Of a stretch of DNA of 64,000 nucleotides, positions 54,294-64,000 are shown piece after piece. Location: positions 45,918,501 through 45,982,500 of the forward strand of contig JARZZO010000006.1 in NCBI GenBank assembly GCA_030544215.1, given 5' to 3'. Position 1 is the stretch's first letter, and each line of letters starts with the position of its first letter. Below the pieces are notes generated by a model. It was not told where the DNA came from. It did not search any database and saw only the letters and a program-made list of their open reading frames with translations. Both the position numbers and the translations under genes were made by a program. This DNA is from Zantedeschia hybrid cultivar (Eukaryota > Streptophyta > Magnoliopsida > Alismatales > Araceae).

Positions 54294-55066
54294 TATTGGG
54301 TTCTCTGGTTCCTCTGGATCGCTCACGCAATGGAAAATAAAATATTAAAATAGCGATCCGTTCCCGTTTCCAATATCAAAAATTGATTATCGGATAATCT
54401 TACTGTGTGCAGATTCGAATCCGCAACTGTTTGGTTCCGTTGGTGCGATACCGCAAGGCGCGCAAGTGCGCGACCTCTAGCGGAGTCCACACGATCCTCC
54501 TCGAGACGAATATCCTCACATTCCTCGTTCTTCGCAGCCTACGAAGTCTCCGCCATTTGCTGCAACGATCGCTGCAACGCGCAGACAATTTCCCGTCGAA
54601 TGGGATTCAGAGAAGCGGCGGAGCAGATCCGGGGATTCAGATATGTCTGGGATGCCAGAGAGAGAGAGAAACAGAGGAAGGGGTGGCTAGGGTTAGCAGC
54701 AGCTTGGCCTGCTCAGTCCATTCACTACATTTTATACTAACCGCGCGGTTTTTCATAAAAACCCCCAGTTTATATAAAACCCACTTATTTATCCATCGCC
54801 TTGAGAATCATTTGCAAGTGACCCTCTAGGCCCAATAACCAGTCTGATTAATGGCCCAATAAGCCCAGTGACTCCTCACTAGCTCGATTAATCAATTAAT
54901 AACTCTTTATTAATTAATTAATCAATCGAATTGATGTCGCACATCAAATTCGATCGGGCCTCCGATCACGTTGGGTGCCAAGCAACACCGTGTGAACCCG
55001 GAAGGTATCGGAGTTAAGTAACCCACTATTGGAACTTTTCCGCCGATAGTTACCGCGTGGATATAA
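54294..55066 (-). mobile_element. Old family-A LTR A3, interrupted by A4
   Basis: Starts TATTGGGTTCTCTGG, a diverged LTR end, and stops at GGATATAA where A4 inserted; the rest must lie beyond the window. It is the most diverged A copy here. Confidence 0.8.
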
Positions 55067-56618
55067 TGTTGGGATTTCTCGGTTTCTCCGGATCGCTAAC
55101 GCAGCGGAAAACAAAAATATTTACAGCGATCCGTTCCCGTTCCGAAATTTAAAATACAAGATAATCGGATTATCTTTCCTCACCGTGTGCGGATTCGAAT
55201 CCGCAGCCGTTAGGTTCTGTCGGTGTGACACCGCAAGCCGCGCAAGTGCCCGACCTCCAGCGAAGTCCACGCGATCTTCCCCGCGACGGATATCCTCGAG
55301 TTCGTCGTTCTTCGCAGCCCACGAAGCCTTCGCCGGTCGCCGCAATGATCGCCGCAGCACGAGGACGATTTCCCGTCGAATGGGATTCGGAGAAGCGGCG
55401 GGGCAGATCTGGATCTGCCTGGACGCCAGAGAAGGACAGAAAACGAGGAGGGGCGGCTAGGGTTAGCAGCAGCTTGGCCTGCTCAGCCCGTTCGCTATGT
55501 TTTATGCTAACCGCGCGGTTTTTCATAAAAACCCCCGGTTTATATAAAACCCACTTATTTATCCATCGCCTTGAGAATCATTTGCGCATGACCCTCTAGG
55601 CCCAAGTACCAGTCCAGTTAATGGCCCAATAAGCCCAGTGACTCCTCACTGGCTTTATTAATTAATTAATAACCCTTTATTAATCAATTAATCAATCGAA
55701 TTGATGTCGCACATCGAATTCCACCGGGCCTCCGATCACGTTGAGTGCCAAGCAACACCGCGTGAACCCGGAAGGTATTTGGGGTTAAGTAACCCACTCT
55801 TGGAACCTTTCCGCCGACAGTTACCGCGTGAATATAATCCTTCATTCGTACAATGCTCTCGAGTCAACTCAGGGTATGGCGAGCTGTCAAACCCTAACCG
55901 GTCGACTCACTTGGATTGGATGCCGCTGATGAATATCGGAAAACTCCTTTCCCGATATTATCGTCTGCCCTGGCCAGGGACTTTCGCGCATCCTTCCTAG
56001 AGCATTCTCTCTCTAAGTACCGAGAGCGAATGATTCCTTATTGACAAACAATTCCCTTCGACGGTATTCCGCTGCAACCAATCCTTGGCATATTAGAATT
56101 CCGTGGCTAGAGATTCGTAGACCAAGGTCAAAGTACAGTAGTCCACCGCCAAGGTGTCCTTGGTGTCTCAGGTCCGAGGACCATCCACGCAACTGCGACA
56201 ATAGAATCAAGCTGGTTGACAGTGAGGTACAATACCATCCAGCGATTCAGTCGGATTAGTTCAATGAACTCATTCTCCAATGAGCACCTACAGATTCGCC
56301 TTAGTGTCTCCACACAAGTGACTTATGAGACCAGTCACCCTCATCATATGAGCAGGAGTAATCTGTACTAGTCTAACCGGATATCCGATGTCCTTCTCGA
56401 ATATCCTTCGACTAGGAACGATTAAGAATATGTGTGTTTAAGTGATCAGTCTCATTAGTATGATCTCATCATAATCTGATCACTATAGCACATATTCACG
56501 GACTTCATTATGAAACGATAATTAATGCGATTTACACATAATGAATATTATGCCATTTTATTAATAAATGAACGAGATTTACATTGTTAGATTGGCTTGT
56601 AGGCCACCTAAACTAACA
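55067..56618 (-). repeat. A4 3' LTR (1552 bp)
   Basis: TGTTGGGATTTCTCGG to CTAAACTAACA on the plus strand; palindrome TGCGGATTCGAATCCGCA at 55188-55205; minus-strand TATA at 55541-55548. Confidence 0.93.
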
Positions 56619-56632
56619 ATCTCCCACTTGGA

Positions 56633-58150
56633 CTAAAGCCAATCACCTTTATACAATAAGCCCATAGACTCTAGGTGACGCTCAAACACAATTTGAGCTA
56701 ACGGCTTTGTCAGTGGATCTGCTACATTGTCGACGGATGGAACTCTTTCTACTACGACATCTCCTCTGGATATGATCTCTCTGATAAGGTGAAAGCGCCT
56801 CAGAATATGCTTCGATTTCTGATGAGACCGTGGCTCTTTCGCTTGCGCAATCGCTCCATTGTTGTCGCACAACAGTGGAACAGGCTCAGAGATGCTAGGA
56901 ACTACGCCGAGGTCGGTGATGAATTTCTTCAACCACACTGCTTCCTTGGCGGCTTCAGCTGTAGCGATGTACTCAGCTTCAGTCGTCGAATCTGCAGTGG
57001 TTACTTGCTTGGAACTCTTCCAGCACACTGCCCCTCCGTTCAAAGTAAACATGAATCTAGATGTAGACTTGCTATCATCTGGATCTGACAGGAAACTCGA
57101 GTCAGTAAAGCCTCGCAGTTTCAAGTTACCTCCTCCATAGACAAGAAACATATCCTTAGTTCTTCTTAAGTACTTAAGGGTGCATTTCATTGCCTTCAAG
57201 TGCTCTTCGCCTGGATCAGCCTGAAATCTGCTCGTAACACTTAGAGCAAATGCAACATCACGCCGTGTACATAGCATGGCATACATGATGGATCCTATGG
57301 CAGAGGCATAGGGTATTCTATCTATGAATGTCCTCTCATTAGGAGTCTTAGGAGACTGCTCCTTTGAGAGATTGATTCCATGTCTCATCGGTATGAAACC
57401 TCTCTTGGAATTTTCCATGCCAAACCTTTTGACTATGCTATCTATGTACAAGGATTGGGTCATTCCAAGCATCCTCTTTGATCTATCTCTATAGATCCGT
57501 ATTCCTAATACGTAGGATGCTTCTCCCAAATCCTTCATGGAGAAGTTCTTCGACGGCCAGATCTTTACTGATGACATCATAGCTACATCATTTCCAATGA
57601 GTAGTATGTCATCTACGTAAAGAACTAGAAAAGTGACTGCACTCCCACTGGTCTTCTTGTACACACAAGGCTCATCTTCATTCTTAATGAAGTCATAAGA
57701 CTTGACAGCCTCGTCAAATCTTATGTTCCAGCTCCAGGAAGCTTGCTTCAGTCCATAAATGGACCTCTGAAGCTTGCACACTTTATCTGGAGATTCTTTG
57801 GATGTGAAACCTTCTGGTTGTATCATATTCACCTCTTCCTCAAGATTACCATTGAGGAAGGCAGTCTTCACATCCATCTGCCATATTTCGTAATCAAAAT
57901 GTGCAGCAATGGCGAGCAGAACTCTGATCGACTTTATCATGGCAACTGGTGAGAAAGTCTCGTCATAGTCAATTCCTTGCCTTTGACGATATCCCTTTGC
58001 CACCAACCGTGCCTTATAAGTGTCGATCCGTCCATCAGCACCGATCTTTCTCTTAAAGATCCACTTGCAACCGATGGGTACAATACCCTCGGGCAAGTCC
58101 TCCAAGTTCCAAACTTGGTTGGTGTACATGGACTGGATTTCTGAGTTCAT
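56633..58150 (-). CDS. pol: A4 Pol: reverse transcriptase and RNase H
   Basis: 505 codons, colinear with A1. It carries RKIGADGRIDTYKARLVAKG, QMDVKTAFLNG, SIYGLKQASWSWNIRF, catalytic YVDD, then RNase H with TTEAEYIATAEAAKEAVW and the DNVADPLTKPL tail. The nominal ATG is internal; a TAA just upstream (about 58169) where A1 has a Glu codon separates it from the preceding part. It lies in a different frame from the gag-protease-integrase segment because of a 1-nt deletion near 58413. Catalytic motifs are intact. Confidence 0.88.
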   Translation of the reverse strand: MNSEIQSMYTNQVWNLEDLPEGIVPIGCKWIFKRKIGADGRIDTYKARLVAKGYRQRQGIDYDETFSPVAMIKSIRVLLAIAAHFDYEIWQMDVKTAFLNGNLEEEVNMIQPEGFTSKESPDKVCKLQRSIYGLKQASWSWNIRFDEAVKSYDFIKNEDEPCVYKKTSGSAVTFLVLYVDDILLIGNDVAMMSSVKIWPSKNFSMKDLGEASYVLGIRIYRDRSKRMLGMTQSLYIDSIVKRFGMENSKRGFIPMRHGINLSKEQSPKTPNERTFIDRIPYASAIGSIMYAMLCTRRDVAFALSVTSRFQADPGEEHLKAMKCTLKYLRRTKDMFLVYGGGNLKLRGFTDSSFLSDPDDSKSTSRFMFTLNGGAVCWKSSKQVTTADSTTEAEYIATAEAAKEAVWLKKFITDLGVVPSISEPVPLLCDNNGAIAQAKEPRSHQKSKHILRRFHLIREIISRGDVVVERVPSVDNVADPLTKPLAQIVFERHLESMGLLYKGDWL

Positions 58151-58392
58151 GGCTTCTCGCCATTTCCTGGCTTATGGGCCTTCTATAGCCTCCTGGTAGG
58201 TTTTCGGATCATCATCCTCATTATATTGTACCTTAGACTCACCTTCAGCGATATGTCCCACATATCGTTCGGGTAGTCTAGGTACTCTACCAGATCTACG
58301 AGGCTCATCTGTGTGTACCTGAACAGATTCAGGAATTGATATCTCATCTGATGATAATGCAGCTGTTTGGGGATCTGGAACCTCTTCCAGTA
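58151..58392 (-). pseudogene. A4 linker between integrase and RT, off-frame
   Basis: Homologous to A1 around 31740-31980. A 1-nt deletion upstream and a TAA near 58169 interrupt it. Confidence 0.75.
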
Positions 58393-60051
58393 CTATTTTA
58401 CTCCCACTGTCCTCTGGAGAAGGTATTCCTCTTCCAGGAAGACAGCTTTCCTAGCGACAAACACCTTTTGTTCACCAGGATGGAAAAAATAGTATCCAAA
58501 GGTTTCCTTTGGATATCCCACAAACCTACATTTATCAGTTCGTGATTCCAGCTTGTCTGGATCATGCCTCTTTACATGAGCAGGACAACCCCAGACTTTA
58601 ACATGTTTAAATTCTGGTTTCCTGCCTTTCCATATCTCAGATGGAGTAGAGGCCACAGACTTGCTGGGTACTCTGTTCAGTAGGTATGCTGCTGACTCTA
58701 GAGCATACCCCCAGAGGGACACTGGTAATCTCGAAAAGCTCATCATGGATCGCACCATGTCCAACAAAGTGCGATTCCTCCTTTCAGATACACCATTCAT
58801 CTGTGGTGTATATGGAGGGGTTAGCTGAGAAAGGATACCATTATCCTTTAAGAATTGTGTGAAATTAGTACTCAAGTATTCTCCTCCTCGATCTGATCGA
58901 AGAGGTTTAATACTCTTTCCTAACTGCTTCTCCACCTCATTCTTGAACTCCTTGAACTTCTCAAATGCTTCCGACTTGTACTTCATTAAGTACACATAGC
59001 CGAATCTTGAGAAGTCATCGGTGAACGTGATGAAGTAAGAAAAGCCACCTTTGGCTTGGGTGGACATTGGATCACATACATCTGAATGTATTAGTTCCAT
59101 AATGTCCTTGGCACACTCTCCATGTCCAACAAATGGAGATTTTGCCATCTTTCCCATAAGGCAGGATTCGCATGTTGCAAACGATTCATAATCGAATGTT
59201 GTTAAGTAACCATGCTTGTGCAACTTTTGCAACCTGCTTTCGCCAATGTGCCCAAGTCTACAATGCCACATGTAGGCTTGGTTCACACAATTCTTGCTTT
59301 TCTTAAGAGCATTATCAATCTGAAGATTGTAATAAGAAACATCTAATAGATATAGACCGTTGACTAAAGATGCCGAAGCTATTGATTTATAACCATAATA
59401 AATCGAACAACTTCTATTCTCAATCGTCAACGTATATCCTATCTTGTCCAAACAAGATATTGATATGATGTTCTTTATTATGCTTGGAACATAATAACAA
59501 TCTTCCAATAGTAAGGTGTCTCCCGATGGAAGCCTGAGGTTTGCTGTCCCAACAGCAACCGCCGCAACTTTTGCGCCGTTTCCTAGCCTCAATTCCACCT
59601 CACCTTGTCTCAGCTTGCACTTACTTGTCAGCATCTGCACATCATGGCAGATATGAGAAGCACATCCGGTATCCAATACCCAAGATGTGGAATCTCTAAC
59701 TGATAAGTTGATATCTATCATATAGATATCTGAAGCTTCAGACAGCTTCACTTTTCCATGAGCTTTATCGTTAAGGAACTCCTTGCAGTTCCTCTTCCAG
59801 TGACCATATTGCTTATAGTATAAGTAGTCACCCTTCACTACTCTTTTATCTTTGTCCTTCGATCCCTTATCGTTAGCTATCATCCCTGCTTTAGAGGCAT
59901 CTAATGCCGATTCAGCAAGAGGATCAGCTCCAGGGACAAAGTTATTGCGTTCAGATCTGAAGACATTCTTCAGGCTTCCGAACCAATTTGAGTAGATCAG
60001 GTAAGTCAAAACGGCATCAAGTATGTCACGGAGTGAGTTATTCGACGACAT
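58393..60051 (-). CDS. A4 deleted Gag joined to protease and integrase
   Basis: 552 codons from ATG 60049-60051. Residual Gag of about 40 residues (SNWFGSLKNVFRSERN), then a damaged knuckle (Y76, Y79, H84, C89). Protease WVLDTGCASHI, integrase zinc region HCRLGHIGESRLQKLH with CESCLMGK, and core motifs RSDRGGEY and NGVSERRNRTLLDM follow. It reads through both positions where A1 has stops as far as this segment extends, including the integrase C-terminal RFVGYPKETFGYYF, then runs off-frame after a 1-nt deletion. The Gag junction is the same as in A1. Confidence 0.9.
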   Translation of the reverse strand: MSSNNSLRDILDAVLTYLIYSNWFGSLKNVFRSERNNFVPGADPLAESALDASKAGMIANDKGSKDKDKRVVKGDYLYYKQYGHWKRNCKEFLNDKAHGKVKLSEASDIYMIDINLSVRDSTSWVLDTGCASHICHDVQMLTSKCKLRQGEVELRLGNGAKVAAVAVGTANLRLPSGDTLLLEDCYYVPSIIKNIISISCLDKIGYTLTIENRSCSIYYGYKSIASASLVNGLYLLDVSYYNLQIDNALKKSKNCVNQAYMWHCRLGHIGESRLQKLHKHGYLTTFDYESFATCESCLMGKMAKSPFVGHGECAKDIMELIHSDVCDPMSTQAKGGFSYFITFTDDFSRFGYVYLMKYKSEAFEKFKEFKNEVEKQLGKSIKPLRSDRGGEYLSTNFTQFLKDNGILSQLTPPYTPQMNGVSERRNRTLLDMVRSMMSFSRLPVSLWGYALESAAYLLNRVPSKSVASTPSEIWKGRKPEFKHVKVWGCPAHVKRHDPDKLESRTDKCRFVGYPKETFGYYFFHPGEQKVFVARKAVFLEEEYLLQRTVGVK

Positions 60052-62838
60052 AATTCCCTACAGGAGATAAGTGAAATCTATTTAGCAGATGTTCAATTAT
60101 CAAAATTTAAAATAAGACAAGGTCTTTTGTTCAAGTTTAACTCCCACTAATTTTCGACGGACTGTATAACCCTCAGTTATACAGAACGGGAGACGCCGAC
60201 AATCTCCTAGTGGGGATCAGAATCTCAATGACTTGCACTACAGCCTTGTGGATAGCACAACAAACTGTAATACAATCAGAGAGCACCCAACTCATGGGAC
60301 TTGCAACTCCTTGCAATATCTGATCATAGCTTCGGTCCCTAGAGATTTAATGGCCTTGTGGATAGCACAACAAACCACTAATTCTGGTCTAAGCTAACCA
60401 TCATTACGCGACGAGCATAGATTTGCATGCAGCCCTTATTGATAGCACAACAAAGCTATATGGTTCCTCTACTCCGATCTATAGGCATCTAATGCCATGG
60501 CCATAGTTTCTCCTCCCAATTAAGTAGGCCTTGTGGATAGCACAACAAACCTGCCTAAAGTGATTCGAATCCTATGATTATAACGATGGTGGACCACGCG
60601 GTAAGTTCTTAACTACTCGCGTTACGGCTTAGAGTTTATCTGAGGGTATTTGGATAACTTTTATCTTGGTCTCTCCTAGGTGATAGTATATAAATATATC
60701 GTATATATTTACTAAATACTATAACCTGCTTTGATTCATAATCAAAAGAACAACAATGCATCACATACACGTCATTAGTGTGGTCATGGACAGCACAGTG
60801 GGTTTGACTGGAGTCAACAGTCAAACGCACACACAATCTAATCATAACATTTATATTAGATACCCTGCAATCACATAGGCAAGAGATCTCCATCTTTTCG
60901 CCTTCCTGGTTACAGCTGTGGATTGTCCTCGCTCCTTCCTCGGTTGCCTCGATCATATTACATTAATTCTAGAATTACATGTAATTAGAAGAGGGCCTCA
61001 TGGCGAGTACAAGAGAGAGAGGGAGGTAGAAATACATCGGAGTATGAGAGAGAGAGAGGTGTGCAGACCTCTATTTATTAACAATTAATAAACATCCATC
61101 ATTCATCCATCGATCCACACAAACACATCATTCATCACATGAACAATAAAAAGTGCATATCCATGACCACGGTGTGTTTTAAACATCTACACATGGTTCA
61201 GCGCATCACATGGCTAAAACAAATGAGTTTTCAAAATAGATAAGTTTTGGCTTTCAAAAAGCTGGGATCCAATCAAAATTGGCATTTGAATTTTGAAAAA
61301 ACTCATTTATTATCTTAACATGCAATTAAATCTAAATTTAAAAGCATTAAACACACATCACATGCGCACACACTCCGAATTAATAATTCCAGATTATTCC
61401 ATGCAAATTAGAACATTTCTAATAATCTAACACTTAGATTTAAACCCCATTAATAATCTAACAATTACATTATTTAAAGATTAATCTAACTCTTAGATTA
61501 ATCCACCAAAGTTAATTAAAAATTTAACACTTAAATTAATAATCAACCAAACTAATTATTAACTACTAATCTAACACTTAGATTAGCCAATTAATGTTAA
61601 TTATTAATTTAACTCTTAAACTAATAATTAACACTAACTAATTAATAATTAATTAATCTAACTCTTAGATTAAATATTTAAAGTTATCATTAATTTAACT
61701 ATTAAATTAATCACTAACAGTAATTAATCAAGGACTACCAATTTAACATTTAAATCAGTTATTTAAGTTAATTATTAATTTAACAATTAAATTAATAACT
61801 AACTCAAATATTAATTAACAATTATATGATTTAATAATAAATAATCTAACTTTTAGATTAAATATTATTAAACACTAATTTAACAAATAAATTAGTCAAC
61901 CTAAGTTAATTATTAGCTTAACTATTAAACTAATAATTAACTCTATATCATTATTAATTGTTAATCATGATTAAAAATCATAAATAAACCCATTTAAATT
62001 AAAATTGAACAATAAAGTGAATATTTCAAAAACACTTTTTGAATCTAAATTAAAGTCCAATAATATTGTAATTGGGCTAATTAAAGTTAATAGGGGTTTA
62101 AGGGGTTTTATTACGGGAAAAGGGATTTAAAATAGGCTAGGGCTCAGCCCATTAGAAAGCTGGTTCGAGCCCCTGGCTCGGCCAGGCTCGAGCCCTGGCT
62201 CGGCCAGGGGCTCGGGCCTGAGCCACCCTGGGCCACAGCGTCCAGCCCCGGTCCGTCGGGACCGGCCGTTAGCGCTGGCTCGGCCGGCTTCTTCCTAACC
62301 GAGCCCCATTACAGCAGAAAACCTAAAAGGGTTGAAGCGACGGCCGGCGGCGGGGAGCAAGCGGCGGTGGCCGGCGACCGGCTGAACGGCACCATCCGGC
62401 CCCGCCGGAGACGTACCCGGCGCCTGTGGGCTCGCCGGAGATGCCCTTTGCAAGCATACGAGCCCCATTAAAACACCCTAAAATCTGGTTTTTTCAGGTT
62501 TCAAAAAACCCAACTTTGGGCTCGATTTTGCAGCTCTTCAAGGCCACTCCGGCACCGGAAAGATACCGAATGTGCAGTGGTGACTATCACCTAAAGATCC
62601 GGACATCCGGGCCGCCATCCCAACGCTTGGGAATCGCTTACAAAGCCGACGAAACACCTCGTTCATCGTCCCACGAAGAACTCCGAAAACCCGAAATAAA
62701 ATCCAAAAAATCACAGAAAAATAATCAAATTATTTGTGTTCATCTTATGAACATGATTCCGTCATTTTAATCGGATTAAACGCATGGAATAACTGAAGAA
62801 AAATTAATTTCGGAAACTGAAACAGGACGAGAAACAGT
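60052..62838 (-). other. A4 long leader
   Basis: Same layout as A1: GC-rich block (about 62450-62160), AT-rich palindrome tract (about 62000-61400), four-hairpin array (60554-60239). No gene. Confidence 0.75.
60239..60554 (-). repeat. Four-hairpin array of A4
   Basis: Loops at 60244-60264, 60354-60374, 60434-60454 (two changes) and 60529-60549. Stems 1 and 2 are as in A1; stems 3 (CATGCAGC/GCTATATG) and 4 (GTAGG/CCTGC) have mismatches. Confidence 0.82.
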
Positions 62839-62858
62839 GGAACCTGGCTCTGATACCA
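62839..62858 (-). other. A4 primer-binding site
   Basis: Minus strand TGGTATCAGAGCCAGGTTCC, one base from the 5' LTR. Confidence 0.88.
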
Positions 62859-62859
62859 C

Positions 62860-64000
62860 TGTTGGGATTTCTCGGTTTCTCTGGATCGCTAACGCAGCGG
62901 AAAACAAAAATATTTACAGCGATCCGTTCCCGTTCCGAAATCTAAAATACAAGATAATTGGATTATCTTTTCTCACCGTGTGTGGATTCGAATCCGCAGC
63001 CGTTTGGTTCCGTTGGTGTGACACCGCAAGCCGCGCAAGCGCCCGGCCTCTAGCAAAGTCCACGCGATCCTCCTCGCGACGGATATCCTCGAGTTCGTCG
63101 TTCTTCGCAGCCCACGAAGCCTTCGCCGGTCGCCGCAATGATCGCCGCAGCGCGCGGACGATTTCCCGTCGAACGGGATTCGAAGAAGCGGCGGGGCAGA
63201 TCTGGATCTGCCTGGACGCCAGAGAAGGACAGAAAACGAGGAGGGGCGGCTAGGGTTAGCAGCAGCTTGGCCTGCTCAACCCGTTCACTATGTTTTATAC
63301 TAACCGCGCGATTTTTCATAAAAACCCCCGGTTTGTATAAAACCCACTTATTTATCCATCGCCTTGAGAATCATTTACGTGTGACCCTCTAGGCCCAAGT
63401 ACCAGTCCAGTTAATGGCCCAATAAGCCCAGTGACTCCTCACTGGCTTTATTAATTAATTAATAACCCTTTATTAATCAATTAATCAATCGAATTGATGT
63501 CGCACATCGAATTCCACCGGGCCTCCGATCACGTTGGGTGCCAAGCAACACCACGTGAACCCGGAAGGTATTTGGGGTTAAGTAACCCACTCTTGGAACC
63601 TTTCCGCCGACAGTTACCGCGTGAATATAATCCTTCATTCGTACAATGCTCTCGAGTCAACTCAGGGTATGGCGAGCTGTCAAACCCTAACCGGTCGACT
63701 CACTTGGATTGGATGCCGCTGATGAATATCGAAAAACTCCTTTCCCGATATTATCGTCCGCCCTGGCCAGGGACTTTCGCGCATCCTTCCTAGAGCATTC
63801 TCTCTCTAAGTACCGAGAGCGAATGATTCCTTATTGACACACAATTCCCTTCGACGGTATTCCGCTGCACCCAATCCGTGGCGTATTAGAATCCCGTGGC
63901 TAGAGATTTGTAGACCAAGGTCAAAGTACAGAAGTCCACCGCCAAGGTGTCCTTGGTGTCTCAGGTCCGAGGACAATCCACGCAACTGCGACAATAGAAT
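62860..64000 (-). repeat. A4 5' LTR (partial)
   Basis: TGTTGGGATTTCTCGG onwards, truncated by the window end. It shares with the A4 3' LTR variants that other A copies lack, as expected for paired LTRs. Confidence 0.92.

Larger units (their letters stand above)
55067..64000 (-). mobile_element. Copia element A4, near full length, 5' LTR runs off the window
   Basis: 3' LTR 55067-56618, purine tract 56619-56632, pol 56633-60051, leader to 62838, primer site 62839-62858, 5' LTR from 62860. Left flank TATAA (55062-55066) should be the target duplication, but the other end is not visible. Same gag deletion as A1. Confidence 0.93.

Overview
This window is a stack of nested plant LTR retrotransposons and their relics. 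I found no intact host gene, no rRNA or tRNA gene and no CRISPR array. Ty1/copia elements with tRNA-iMet-type primer sites, an Athila-type Ty3/gypsy element, a gag-only gypsy element, solo LTRs and a plant-mobile-domain relic with introns all point to a large, repeat-rich angiosperm nuclear genome. I cannot name the species.

Layout. (1) 1-7406: tandem array of a gag-only gypsy element, exact 2147-bp period, ending in a long LTR. (2) 7407-7512, 38743-39029 and 40615-40948 are three pieces of one minus-strand gag-like gene, split by insertions. (3) 7513-38742: copia element B1 (+), itself carrying an Athila element (11477-24172, TSD ATCGC) in its body and copia element A1 (28639-37952, minus, TSD GCGGT) in its 3' LTR. 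The Athila 3' LTR holds a family-A solo LTR (21888-23429). (4) 39030-40614: solo LTR of family B. (5) 42487-45637: truncated family-A element A2. (6) 45638-46598: minus-strand Athila-type LTR D, abutting a plant-mobile-domain (PMD) pseudogene (46601-48761). (7) 50295-50855: a second decayed minus-strand gene. (8) 52436-54022: family-B solo LTR with TSD ATAAT. (9) 54294-55066: old family-A LTR A3, into which the long copia A4 (55067 to beyond the window, minus) inserted.

Families A and B are related BARE/Angela-like copia elements: same primer site, long leader with a GC-rich block and an AT-rich tract, then gag and pol. A1 and A4 both lack most of gag yet keep nearly complete pol, so the family probably moves with Gag supplied in trans.

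The most unusual content is non-coding. (a) A dyad of two 12-nt arms around an invariant 10-nt spacer (core GGCGTC-N10-GACGCC) occurs at least 29 times, clustered in the long gypsy LTR and upstream of three unrelated minus-strand genes. (b) Family-A leaders carry four hairpins with one fixed 21-nt loop and four different self-complementary stems; B1 has a counterpart with another loop, and the Athila 3' region has a two-hairpin version. (c) The AT-rich leaders are arrays of short 3-nt-loop palindromes. (d) An 18-bp perfect palindrome sits 120-135 nt from the LTR end in both copia families. All assignments come from reading the sequence; no database search was run.
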